DNA from: UBA6624 sp964507645
Lineage (GTDB): Bacteria > UBP7 > UBA6624
Direction of reading: 5' to 3'
NCBI GenBank assembly: GCA_964507645.1
Contig: CAZDPU010000017.1
Span: 1 to 20,933, forward strand
DNA: 20,933 bases
Shown here: positions 1 to 7,547 of the stretch, piece after piece
Position numbering within the stretch: the stretch's first letter is position 1
Layout of the letters: the number at the start of each line of letters is the position of its first letter
The notes under the pieces: model-generated
What the model saw: only the letters and a program-made list of their open reading frames with translations
The model's database searches: none
Told to the model about the DNA's origin: nothing
Program-made: the position numbers and the translations under genes

Positions 1-656
1 TCAGTTTGTTTTTTAGAGAAGGCTCCATCCTCCAAAAAAACGTCAAAACGACTTGCAAGGTTTTCTTTTTTTGCAATTTCTGCTGTTGCAATTATCTCCT
101 TCAAGTAACTTTCCTTGTTTTTCCCTTCAGGAAAAGCATGAGCCATCAATAGTGTTGTAACGATACGAGCCTTCCTTTCAGATGCCCAATCTCTATAGAT
201 TCTTAAATGACGCAATTCTTCTTCAAGGGAAAGGCCATATCCTGTTTTCACCTCCAAGGTCGTTGTCCCCGTAGATTGCATTTTTTGAAACCTTTCATCC
301 ATTAAGGATTTGAGTTTTCTGGTTGTTGATCTTCTGGTTTCGGCAACCGTATGCTTTATCCCCCCCCCGGCCGTTAGTATCTCAAGATAAGATGCCCCCT
401 TTTCCCGCATCCCTCTTTCAAAGATTCGATCACCAGCATGCAAAAGGTGGGTGTGTGCATCAATAAAACCAGGAACAACAAAAGATTCTCCACAGTCCAC
501 AACTTCTAAATTAGCTTGTTGTTGCAAAAAGGGCTCAACATTTTTACCGTTTAGTAAATTTTTAATTAAGCCATTTTTTACATGAATGCAATTAGGGCCT
601 TTTTTGATTTCGCAACCATTCCACAGGTCTCCATTTGTCTTGATTAAATAATCCAT
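1..656 (-). CDS. hutI: Imidazolonepropionase, N-terminal 218 residues (partial)
   Basis: Hydrolyses 4-imidazolone-5-propionate to N-formimino-glutamate, the third step of histidine degradation, in the cytoplasm. The frame opens with ATG at 656-654 and runs off the left edge after 218 codons, about half of the usual ~400 residues. Seen: the amidohydrolase metal motif DAHTH (residues 66-70), followed by GDR (75-77); the family signature ILTAGGGI (93-100); EVKTGYGL (135-142); and MAHAFP (171-176) with a further expected metal His. The three glycines of TAGGGI are encoded by a run of nine G on the coding strand (360-368) and the frame stays open through it. It is divergent from the M32 peptidase and lies downstream of hutU on the same strand, separated by that peptidase. 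hutH, not in the window, could lie further left. The family call is firm; only completeness is unknown. Confidence 0.95.
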   Translation of the reverse strand, partial: MDYLIKTNGDLWNGCEIKKGPNCIHVKNGLIKNLLNGKNVEPFLQQQANLEVVDCGESFVVPGFIDAHTHLLHAGDRIFERGMREKGASYLEILTAGGGIKHTVAETRRSTTRKLKSLMDERFQKMQSTGTTTLEVKTGYGLSLEEELRHLRIYRDWASERKARIVTTLLMAHAFPEGKNKESYLKEIIATAEIAKKENLASRFDVFLEDGAFSKKQT

Positions 657-702
657 AAAAACACCACAAAAAAACTACTCTATACTATACAATTTTTGTT
701 CC
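657..702. promoter_or_regulatory. Divergent intergenic region with overlapping -10-like boxes
   Basis: Only 46 bases separate the hutI and M32 peptidase starts. On the plus strand TATACT at 681-686 resembles a -10 box and would give a leader of about ten bases before the ATG at 703. On the minus strand TATAGT (684-689) overlaps it and would serve hutI. No good -35 box or Shine-Dalgarno sequence is visible for either gene. The overlap would make the two promoters compete. Assignment is by eye in AT-rich DNA and uncertain. Confidence 0.4.
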
Positions 703-2205
703 ATGAATCCAAAAGAAGCTTTCTTAAAATTAAAAGAAATATCAACAGATTCACATATTATCAGTGATGTGAGCGCGATTATAGGGTGGGACCAAGAGGT
801 CAACATGCCTCCAAAAGGACTAGAAAATAGGGGGAGAATGATGTCTTGGCTTGCACAACAAAGGCACAAAAATGCAACACATCCATCCATAGGGGAATCT
901 TTGGAAGCAGCCCTTTCTGGGGACTGGAGCGAAAAAGAGCAAGCTTGCTTGAGGGAGTGGAAAAGAGATTGGGATATTGTCACGAAAATCCCTGCGGATT
1001 TGGTAAAAAGAGAAGCTCTAGCATCTGTAAAAGGACATGAATCATGGAAATCTGCAAGAGAGAAAAATGATTTTTCAATTTTCAGAAATGACCTAAAACA
1101 CTTAATTGAACTTTCAAAAGAAAGGTCAGAATGCCTTGGCTATGAAACTGAATCTTATGATGCCCTCTTGGACAGCTTCCAAGCAGGGATGAACGCAAAA
1201 GGAATTGACACACTGTTCACGAACTTAAAAAATAAATTAACACCCCTGCTTGAGGAGATTCTGGATTGGCAGGGGGAGATTGAGAAGGACCCTGTTGCGG
1301 GGCATTACCCAAAAGCAGAACAGAAAAAATTCTGTGAATGGGGAGCCAAGCATATCGGTTTCGATTTTGATGCAGGCAGGATAGACACTGCAGTGCATCC
1401 GTTTTGCTCTGGAGCTGGTCCAGGAGACGTAAGGTTGACAACAAGATACAACCTAGAAAATCCTTTCGATTCATTTGGAGGTTCTTTGCATGAAGCGGGG
1501 CATGGTCTGTATGAACAGGGCTTGCCTTCCGGTGAAGAAGAACACGGGACACCACTGAGTGAATCTGTTTCTTTGGGAATCCATGAAAGCCAATCTTTGT
1601 TTTGGGAGTCTATTGTTGGACAAAGTCCAGAATTTTGGGAATATGTTTTGCCTTTTTTCAAGCAACACTTTCCCGGAAGGGCAGATTCAGTAACACATTC
1701 GCAAATTGTGCGAAGAACAAACAAGGTTTCAAGATCTTTAATCAGGGTTGAGGCTGACGAGGTCACCTACCCACTTCATGTTGTCTTAAGGTTTGAAATA
1801 GAAAGGGATATATTCAGAGGCAACCTTTCTGTTGATGATTTGCCGGATGCATGGAATCAAAAAATGAAAGAACTCATTGGAGCAACTCCTCCCAACAATA
1901 CACTAGGTGTTTTACAAGACGTTCACTGGTCAATGGGGGGGTTTGGTTATTTCCCAACCTATGCTCTTGGGAGACTTTATTCAGCCCAATTTGCAGAACA
2001 GCTTTCAAAAGATGTTCCTGACTGGAAAAGCAAGATGGCAAAAGGCGATTGTTCCCCGGCTTTACAGTGGTCAAGAAAAAATATACATTCAAGAGGGTCG
2101 ATTTACAGAACCGAAGAATTAATAGAAAAGGTTACAGGAAGTCATCCTAGCGAAGAGCCTTTCTTGAATTACCTGAGAACAAAATACAAAAAAATATTCA
2201 GCTAG
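703..2205 (+). CDS. M32 family metallocarboxypeptidase (Taq carboxypeptidase type)
   Basis: Zinc carboxypeptidase that removes C-terminal residues from peptides, normally cytoplasmic. The 500-residue length matches the family. Seen: the zinc motif HEAGH at residues 263-267, the third ligand glutamate in HESQS (E295), the family HPF motif near 232 followed by GDVRLTTRY, and the C-terminal DVHW and GYFPTYALG blocks. The start is the first ATG; the leader is very short and has no Shine-Dalgarno site. It lies on the opposite strand between hutI and hutU, and its TAG stop overlaps the hutU stop in a shared CTAG. With the Xaa-Pro peptidase nearby, the context suggests peptide breakdown feeding amino-acid catabolism. 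Substrate preference cannot be read from the sequence. Confidence 0.96.
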   Translation: MNPKEAFLKLKEISTDSHIISDVSAIIGWDQEVNMPPKGLENRGRMMSWLAQQRHKNATHPSIGESLEAALSGDWSEKEQACLREWKRDWDIVTKIPADLVKREALASVKGHESWKSAREKNDFSIFRNDLKHLIELSKERSECLGYETESYDALLDSFQAGMNAKGIDTLFTNLKNKLTPLLEEILDWQGEIEKDPVAGHYPKAEQKKFCEWGAKHIGFDFDAGRIDTAVHPFCSGAGPGDVRLTTRYNLENPFDSFGGSLHEAGHGLYEQGLPSGEEEHGTPLSESVSLGIHESQSLFWESIVGQSPEFWEYVLPFFKQHFPGRADSVTHSQIVRRTNKVSRSLIRVEADEVTYPLHVVLRFEIERDIFRGNLSVDDLPDAWNQKMKELIGATPPNNTLGVLQDVHWSMGGFGYFPTYALGRLYSAQFAEQLSKDVPDWKSKMAKGDCSPALQWSRKNIHSRGSIYRTEELIEKVTGSHPSEEPFLNYLRTKYKKIFS

Positions 2206-3932
2206 TCACAAAGGTCAATACCCATGTTTCCAGCATTTTCTTTTGCATCTTCATAACCCGCATCAGCATGTCTCGCAATTCCTATCCCAGGGTCATTCGT
2301 AAGGACTCGTTGTAACCTCTTTTCTTTTGAGGATGTTCCATCAGCAACAACGACCATCCCTGCATGCATTGACATTCCAGTTCCAACACCACCACCACTA
2401 TGGAAAGAAACCCAAGATGCTCCAGATGCTGTATTTAGCGCAAAATTCAAAAGTGGCCAATCAGCAACAGCATCTGAACCATCAAGCATAGCCTCGGTTT
2501 CTCTGCTTGGGCTTGCAACAGATCCTGTGTCAAGATGATCCCTGCCGATAACTATTGGGGCATCAAGGGTTTTGTTTTTGACCATGTCATTCATAGCTAG
2601 CCCAGCCTTTGCTCTATCCCCATACTTCAGCCAACATATCCTTGTAGGCATTCCCTCAAAAGGAACTTTTGTTTGAGCCAGATTGATCCACTTTGCAAGG
2701 AAGGGGTCGTCCGGGAAAAGATCCAACATTCTTTTGTCTGTTTTTTTAATGTCATCTTTATTCCCTGAAACAGCAGCCCATCGGAAAGGCCCCATCCCTT
2801 TGGAGAAAAGGGGTCTAATGTATGCTGGCAAAAATCCAGGGTAGACATATTCTCCACTTTTAGTTTTAACTTGTTTTAGACCAGCAATGTAAGCCTGATC
2901 ACGAAGAGCGTTACCATAATCAAAAGCAATAGAGCCTCGATTTTTCATCCCAATAATCGCATCTACATGTTCCACAATTGTTTGTTGTGCTCGTTTTGCG
3001 TATTCTTTTGGATCGGAGGTCCTCAGGCTATTAAGTTCATTAATGTCTCCCTCAGGCCAATAAGCTAAAAGGTTGTGGGCTGATGTTTGATCTGTAACTA
3101 TATCTGGAATTTCATCCCTTTTCAATAGCTCTTTGGCAACTGTTGCAACATTCCCAACAAGTCCAATAGACATCCCTTTTCCAGAAAGTACAGCTTCATC
3201 TTTCCACCTTAAAGCTTCTTCAAGACTGTCTGTCATCTTGTCACAAAAGCCCTGGTCAACTTTCTTTTTTATCCTTTCTTTCAAAACCTCTACACACAAT
3301 ATGCATGCACCAGACATTGATCCAGCAAGTGGTTGAGCACCACTCATTCCACCAACTCCGCCCGTAAGAATCCATCTGTTTGAAAGGTCAGAGGTGCCGT
3401 ATTCCTTTTCAGCAAGAGCAACAAATGTTTGGTACGTTCCTTGCAGAATTCCTTGTGTGCCAATGTATATCCAAGACCCTGCTGTCATTTGCCCATACAT
3501 AAACAATCCTTTTCTATCAAGCTCATTAAAGCATTCTTCATTTGCCCATTTTGGCACCAGGTTGCTATTTGCAATAATGACCCTTGGGGCATCCTCATGT
3601 GTTTTTCCGACATATACCGGCTTGCCACTTTGGACACAAAGTGTTTCATCAGGCTTCAATCTTTTTAGAGTTTCTAGTATCCTCCAGTATTCTTTCCAGT
3701 TTCTAGCAGCTCTTCCTGATCCACCATACACAATTAATTTCTCCCAATCAATAGCTACTCTTGGATCTAGGTTGTTCTGTAGCATTCGATAGGCTGCTTC
3801 GATATCCCAATTTTGACAACTTAAAGATGTCCCTAAAGGAGCTTTTGGGCTTGATTTTGGTCGAAGATCCATAAACATAGGTCTTCCATACAATGATTTT
3901 TCGTCAAATTTTTCAGGTTGGAAAAAGGTCAT
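2202..3932 (-). CDS. hutU: Urocanate hydratase
   Basis: Converts urocanate to 4-imidazolone-5-propionate with tightly bound NAD, the second step of histidine degradation. The frame can open at a TTG (3938), but the ATG at 3932-3930 is preferred: it forms an ATGA overlap with the stop of the upstream gene, which suggests translational coupling, and gives 576 residues, slightly above the usual ~555. Seen: YGGSGRAARNW near residue 70, the glycine-rich NAD-binding GGVGGMSGAQPLAG near 190, and MPTRICWLKYGDR near 430, containing the conserved active-site cysteine region. It is the last gene of a minus-strand operon with the M24 peptidase and a 164-residue unknown, and hutI lies further downstream on the same strand. 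The identification is secure. Confidence 0.97.
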   Translation of the reverse strand: MTFFQPEKFDEKSLYGRPMFMDLRPKSSPKAPLGTSLSCQNWDIEAAYRMLQNNLDPRVAIDWEKLIVYGGSGRAARNWKEYWRILETLKRLKPDETLCVQSGKPVYVGKTHEDAPRVIIANSNLVPKWANEECFNELDRKGLFMYGQMTAGSWIYIGTQGILQGTYQTFVALAEKEYGTSDLSNRWILTGGVGGMSGAQPLAGSMSGACILCVEVLKERIKKKVDQGFCDKMTDSLEEALRWKDEAVLSGKGMSIGLVGNVATVAKELLKRDEIPDIVTDQTSAHNLLAYWPEGDINELNSLRTSDPKEYAKRAQQTIVEHVDAIIGMKNRGSIAFDYGNALRDQAYIAGLKQVKTKSGEYVYPGFLPAYIRPLFSKGMGPFRWAAVSGNKDDIKKTDKRMLDLFPDDPFLAKWINLAQTKVPFEGMPTRICWLKYGDRAKAGLAMNDMVKNKTLDAPIVIGRDHLDTGSVASPSRETEAMLDGSDAVADWPLLNFALNTASGASWVSFHSGGGVGTGMSMHAGMVVVADGTSSKEKRLQRVLTNDPGIGIARHADAGYEDAKENAGNMGIDLCD

Positions 3933-4423
3933 TCCCAACGATCTTCTTTGATGTTTGGAGGAGTTACGGAATATTTTTTAGACAACGTTTTTTGAAGATA
4001 CAGAGAGGTTGTTGTAATTCTCTGGATAGCTTCAATTATGCATTCCGACGTGAGTTCACTTGCTTGCTTGTTTTCACACGAATACAGCCAACCGTCTCCA
4101 GGAGCTGAGATGTTGGAAAAACTAGAGTGTGCAATAGACAGGGAGTCTTTTAAAAATGCAATTCTTTTTTCCTCGGGGAATGGCAGGCATTGAGCTTCTC
4201 CTTTAAAAACAACAGCACCTTCTCCATCTTTATGAACCCCCAGGACTACAGGAACTGTTTGCCTGGGCCAAAAACCAATAGAAATGCTATCATCACCGTC
4301 TTCCATGGTGTGTTCCATGAAGTTGATTTTGAGTTTTTTGCAAACCTCAACAAGCATATCCCTACCAAGGCCTAACTCATCTCTTAACGGTTTTAAATTG
4401 TCGAAAATGTTTTCTGAACCCAC
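3929..4423 (-). CDS. Uncharacterised 164-residue protein in the hut operon
   Basis: I do not recognise this protein. It starts with GTG at 4423; an in-frame TAA lies just upstream, so no longer version is possible. It ends in an ATGA overlap with hutU, and begins about 30 bases after the M24 peptidase, so the three genes are probably one transcript. The product is soluble, with no signal peptide or membrane segment. The N-terminal third is charged and helix-like (LRDELGLGRDMLVEVCKKL). The middle alternates short hydrophobic strands with acidic turns (GDDSISIGFW, VPVVLGVHKDG, GAVVFKGE). A helical C-terminus follows (CIIEAIQRITTTSLYLQKTL). This alpha/beta layout could resemble small YbjN-like or secretion-chaperone-like folds, but I see no diagnostic motif. 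Coupling to hutU suggests a role with urocanase or its regulation, by inference only. Confidence 0.75.
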   Translation of the reverse strand: MGSENIFDNLKPLRDELGLGRDMLVEVCKKLKINFMEHTMEDGDDSISIGFWPRQTVPVVLGVHKDGEGAVVFKGEAQCLPFPEEKRIAFLKDSLSIAHSSFSNISAPGDGWLYSCENKQASELTSECIIEAIQRITTTSLYLQKTLSKKYSVTPPNIKEDRWE

Positions 4424-4454
4424 TACGATTTATCATAACAATCCAAATTAAAAA

Positions 4455-5621
4455 TCAAACTATAAACCAGTCTTTTTGTCGCTTGGTTGTAACTATGGGA
4501 TGAGGGTTTAGAACAAGATTTATTTCACTTCTTATCCCCCATTCAGAATAATAAACTCCTGGTTCAATTGTTCCTGCCCAGCCTGGGGTCAGGGGTCTGA
4601 TATCTTTTGCTTCGTAATTGTCCAGCTGAGCCGCATCTCCATGTGCGCTTGTGAGGCCAAGATTATGTCCTGTCCTGTGTATAAAACCATCTCCAAAACC
4701 AGATTTTTCAACAACATCCCGAACTGCTTTATCTACCTCATAACCAAGTATGCTTTTTCCTTTTTTAAATGCTTCTTCAATAGCTTTAACACCAGCGTCT
4801 CTGGCTTCCAAAACAGTATAGAAACCTTTGTCAACAATAGGATCAATTTTTCCTCTTTTGGCCATCCATGTTATATCTGCATATGCAGGACCTACGGCAG
4901 TTTTGGTTCCCCATAGGTCAACAAGGAGGATAAAATCTTTTCCCAACTTCCCCCCTTTTTTTTCAGGGGTTGCATAATGCGGGTCTCCAGCATGTTCATT
5001 GACAGCAACGACAGGAGGATGATCCATGACCATCCCCTCTTTTTCAAAACCTTCAAGAAGCCAGCCCTGAACGATAGATTCGTCAATTTCAAAAGGTTTT
5101 GTTTTTGAAACTCTTTCAAAAACCCCTAAAACAATTGACGTTAGACTGTTGGCTGCTTCAACATGTGCAGAGATTGTTTCTTCAGACCATAAAAGGAGGT
5201 TTCTTTGGGATATATTTCCACTGCTTTCAAGCTTGCATCCAATTGATTTAAGCAAGTCAACAAGACCCCCATCCAAATATGAGAGATAGGGGATTGCGCC
5301 ATTTTCAAACCACTCAACATAGATGTGTTTATTTGAAACGCATTGCTTCAAAACACTGCACCATTCTTCAAAGTTTCTATAAGTGAGAATAGGCATCTCT
5401 ATGGAAGATAGACTTTTTGACTCAATAGCATTGACAACCATCACAGGCTGTCCATTTTTTGGAATCCATATCGCCCACCTCCTGCTTAAGAATATTTTTT
5501 CATCTAAAAATCTTTGTGCAATTGGATTGTGACCATGGAAATCCGCAACAAACCATCCATCAATATTCGATTGCTGTAAATCCTTCTGGACCTTTTTCAC
5601 AAGTGCGTTTAGTTTTTTCAT
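4455..5621 (-). CDS. M24 family Xaa-Pro aminopeptidase
   Basis: Dinuclear-metal peptidase that removes an N-terminal residue preceding proline or acts on X-Pro dipeptides. The 388 residues comprise an N-terminal creatinase/prolidase-type domain (about 1-160) and a C-terminal pita-bread catalytic domain. All five expected metal ligands are visible in order: Asp in LLVDLWG, Asp in YADITW, His in HRTGHNLGL, Glu in TIEPGVY and Glu in IRSEINLVL. There is no signal peptide, so it should be cytoplasmic. The start is ATG at 5621-5619. It is the first gene of a minus-strand operon leading to hutU and is divergent from the PI-PLC-like gene. Pairing with the M32 carboxypeptidase suggests peptide scavenging. 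PepP, PepQ-like or another M24 subfamily cannot be told apart reliably by eye. Confidence 0.93.
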   Translation of the reverse strand: MKKLNALVKKVQKDLQQSNIDGWFVADFHGHNPIAQRFLDEKIFLSRRWAIWIPKNGQPVMVVNAIESKSLSSIEMPILTYRNFEEWCSVLKQCVSNKHIYVEWFENGAIPYLSYLDGGLVDLLKSIGCKLESSGNISQRNLLLWSEETISAHVEAANSLTSIVLGVFERVSKTKPFEIDESIVQGWLLEGFEKEGMVMDHPPVVAVNEHAGDPHYATPEKKGGKLGKDFILLVDLWGTKTAVGPAYADITWMAKRGKIDPIVDKGFYTVLEARDAGVKAIEEAFKKGKSILGYEVDKAVRDVVEKSGFGDGFIHRTGHNLGLTSAHGDAAQLDNYEAKDIRPLTPGWAGTIEPGVYYSEWGIRSEINLVLNPHPIVTTKRQKDWFIV

Positions 5622-5688
5622 TATGGAAAATTTTATACCTTAAACAAATTGATTTTGGTTTCACTATTAAAATTACGAGACTTTAAAG
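5622..5688. promoter_or_regulatory. Divergent promoter region, M24 peptidase versus PI-PLC-like gene
   Basis: This 67-base region must hold promoters for both directions. On the minus strand TATAAA (5632-5637) is a plausible -10 box only about ten bases from the peptidase ATG, giving an almost leaderless mRNA. On the plus strand TATTAA (5665-5670) is a weak -10 candidate for the PI-PLC-like gene. No convincing -35 hexamer or Shine-Dalgarno site is seen for either gene. Read by eye; tentative. Confidence 0.35.
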
Positions 5689-6498
5689 ATGGTATTTTTA
5701 TTGGTCGCTTTTTTGTTTCAGCCCTGCTTGGGGAAGGAGGAGTTTTGTGAGAAGAGGTATAACGAGATTTCCTACCTTGTTACACATAATGCAATGTCAT
5801 CTAGTCAGGACAGGTGGATTTTTCCAAATCAAAACAAAGGGCTTTTGGACCAGCTTGAAGATGGGGTCAGGGGTCTTTCTTGGGACATTCACTACCATAA
5901 TGAGATGGTTTATCTCTGCCACGGGTATTGTTGGCTCGGCAAAAGAAAGCTAACGGTTGACTTGGGGATTCTTAGAGGATGGCTCGAACAGAATCCGCGA
6001 GAGGTTGTTTCAATTTTTTTTGAAAGCTATGTCAACAAGGACGATGTCAAAAGGTCTTTTGAAGATGCTGGCCTCATTAGATACTTACATTACCAACCAC
6101 CAGGAGAAGAGTGGCCAAAGATTTTTGAGATGATTGACTCAAACAAGAGGGTGATTGTTTTTACAAGCAGGGGTGGGGGCGTTTCTGATTGGTACCATGA
6201 TGGGTGGGAGTACATGTGGGATACATCATTTTCTTACAAATCAGTAGAGGATTTTTCTTGCATGAGGGGGAGGGGTACGAAGAAGAAATTTAGTCTTTAC
6301 AGCATTAATCACTTTTTAACAAACCCACTGGCATCAAGAAGGCTTGCAAAAAAAGCAAACCCTACTGTTTACGAGAGGGCAGTAAGGTGCTGGAGGGAAA
6401 CAGGCCAAAGGCCAAATTTTATTTTTGTTGATTTTTATTCAATTGAAAACACTTTAAACTCTGTAGAGAAACTAAACTTTTATATCTTTGATACATAA
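5689..6498 (+). CDS. Secreted PI-PLC X-domain-like phosphodiesterase
   Basis: Member of the PLC-like phosphodiesterase TIM-barrel superfamily, 269 residues. Seen: a short hydrophobic signal peptide (residues 1-15, MVFLLVAFLFQPCLG), THNAMSS with the presumed general-base His33, QLEDGVRGLSWDIH with Arg61 as in bacterial PI-PLCs, LCHG with the second catalytic His78, and a C-terminal PNFIFVDFYS block typical of this family. Several cysteines (residues 13, 20, 77, 81) fit an exported, disulfide-bonded protein. Known members cleave phosphatidylinositol or related phosphodiesters; the substrate here cannot be told. It lies 32 bases upstream of the PhoU-winged-helix gene, so a role in phosphorus scavenging from phosphodiesters is an attractive inference. 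No ribosome binding site is obvious before the ATG. Confidence 0.85.
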   Translation: MVFLLVAFLFQPCLGKEEFCEKRYNEISYLVTHNAMSSSQDRWIFPNQNKGLLDQLEDGVRGLSWDIHYHNEMVYLCHGYCWLGKRKLTVDLGILRGWLEQNPREVVSIFFESYVNKDDVKRSFEDAGLIRYLHYQPPGEEWPKIFEMIDSNKRVIVFTSRGGGVSDWYHDGWEYMWDTSFSYKSVEDFSCMRGRGTKKKFSLYSINHFLTNPLASRRLAKKANPTVYERAVRCWRETGQRPNFIFVDFYSIENTLNSVEKLNFYIFDT

Positions 6499-6530
6499 CC
6501 ACATCTCAGGAGAACATACAATCCCAATGA

Positions 6531-7460
6531 ATGGGCGTCGAAGAAAAATCTGCGATAATCCAGCTGAATGTTACAAGGCTCGGGAAGCTTGTGGTTTTTG
6601 CCATGCGCAAGGCGCTTAAGGGAAACATCCTAAATAAAGACATCTTTTTAGCAAAAGCAAGATCTAGAGAGTCAGAAATCAATACCTTGGAAATTGAAAT
6701 TGAAAAAGACATACAGCAGCTCATCAAGGTGAAGCTAGGGGAGAAGCAGTCAAGACACCTGACAGCACTTTTGAAGATGAACAATGACTTAGAGAGGATT
6801 GGTGATTACGCTATGGCTATAGCTAAATACCTGACAGATATCAAGATAAGCAGCCTTGCAGACATAGAGGTTAAATTTTCAAAACTCTCAAAAGCATCCG
6901 TAGGGATGCTTGAAAGGGCTGTCAACGCATTTGAGTTGGAGGATTTAGATATTGCAAAACAGGTCATAAAAGATGACGACTATGTCGACAATCTAAACAA
7001 ATCAATAATAAAAACACTGCTAAGGTCAAAAGCAAGCGATATGGTTTCAGTGGTTGCTCTTATTAACCTTTGTAGGAGACTTGAAAGAACGGCTGACCAT
7101 GCAACGAACATAGCCGAAGATCTCATTTTTTGGGTAGAGGGGGATGTTATAAGGCATCCATTGAAAAAAAGGTCTTTTTCCTTCAACGGTATAACAATTT
7201 ATCCAAACAGCAGGGAAATCAAAATTAAAGAAAAAGTACATCTCTCTAAGAGTGAATGGGAGATTTTCATGCACCTAGTTGAAAAATCTCCGGACGGCGT
7301 TTCAAGAGAAGATTTGATGAAAAATGCACTTGGTTATGATTCTTCTGTAGAAACCCGAACCATTGACCAGCATGTTGTTCGATTGCGTAAAAAACTCGGA
7401 GAAAAAAAGAATATGCTCAAATCCATTCCGGCTTTCGGCTACAAGATACTTAATTCATAG
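6531..7460 (+). CDS. PhoU domain fused to PhoB/OmpR-type winged-helix DNA-binding domain
   Basis: A 309-residue two-domain protein. Residues 1-209 are a PhoU two-repeat helical domain with both ExxxD metal motifs, in ERIGD (88-92) and ERTAD (185-189), followed by ADHATNIAED as in the canonical PhoU encoded at 11758. Residues about 216-309 are an OmpR/PhoB effector domain: beta strands FSFNGITIYPN, helix LSKSEWEIFMHLVEKS, recognition-helix region ETRTIDQHVVRLRKKLG (274-290) and wing IPAFGYKIL. There is no receiver domain and no phospho-acceptor. PhoU normally relays Pst transporter status to the kinase PhoR; here it appears wired directly to a DNA-binding domain, implying a one-component phosphate regulator (inference). 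The ATG at 6531 is the first in-frame start after a TGA; the AGGAGA at 6508-6513 is too distant to be a good ribosome site. The likely target is the pstS promoter 50 bases downstream of its stop. Confidence 0.93.
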   Translation: MGVEEKSAIIQLNVTRLGKLVVFAMRKALKGNILNKDIFLAKARSRESEINTLEIEIEKDIQQLIKVKLGEKQSRHLTALLKMNNDLERIGDYAMAIAKYLTDIKISSLADIEVKFSKLSKASVGMLERAVNAFELEDLDIAKQVIKDDDYVDNLNKSIIKTLLRSKASDMVSVVALINLCRRLERTADHATNIAEDLIFWVEGDVIRHPLKKRSFSFNGITIYPNSREIKIKEKVHLSKSEWEIFMHLVEKSPDGVSREDLMKNALGYDSSVETRTIDQHVVRLRKKLGEKKNMLKSIPAFGYKILNS

Positions 7461-7475
7461 AATTAAAACAAAATT

Positions 7476-7517
7476 TTTACAACTTTTTAAAAAATTTCAA
7501 AAAACACTACTTATGAT
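7476..7517 (+). promoter_or_regulatory. pstS promoter with Pho-box-like T-rich repeats
   Basis: Upstream of pstS, three T-rich half-sites recur with about one helical turn: TTTACA (7476-7481), TTTAAA (7486-7491) and TTTCAA (7495-7500). A good -10 box, TATGAT, follows at 7512-7517, and no -35 hexamer is evident at the right spacing. Tandem direct repeats about 11 bases before a -10 box are the known layout of PhoB-activated promoters, so this is the obvious candidate operator for the PhoU-winged-helix protein. The region is very AT-rich, so chance repeats are possible. Confidence 0.4.
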
Positions 7518-7534
7518 TCAAACTTAAATCAAAA

Positions 7535-7540
7535 AGGAGG
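7535..7540 (+). promoter_or_regulatory. Strong Shine-Dalgarno site deciding the TTG start of pstS
   Basis: A perfect AGGAGG lies 7 bases before the TTG at 7548 and 13 bases before the next ATG at 7554. The spacing favours the TTG start. The spacer is largely a run of eight T (7542-7549) that runs into the start codon. This is the strongest ribosome site in the window. Confidence 0.8.
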
Positions 7541-7547
7541 ATTTTTT

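Noticed and set aside
1217..1766. Minus-strand open frames inside the M32 peptidase gene
   Set aside because: They lie wholly within a well-supported gene, show no family motifs, and are Ser/Pro/Cys-rich as expected from antisense reading.
5660..5675. Shared CACTA element before the PI-PLC-like gene and before pstS as a common regulator site
   Set aside because: The match is only five bases long in AT-rich DNA, which is too weak to support a shared operator.
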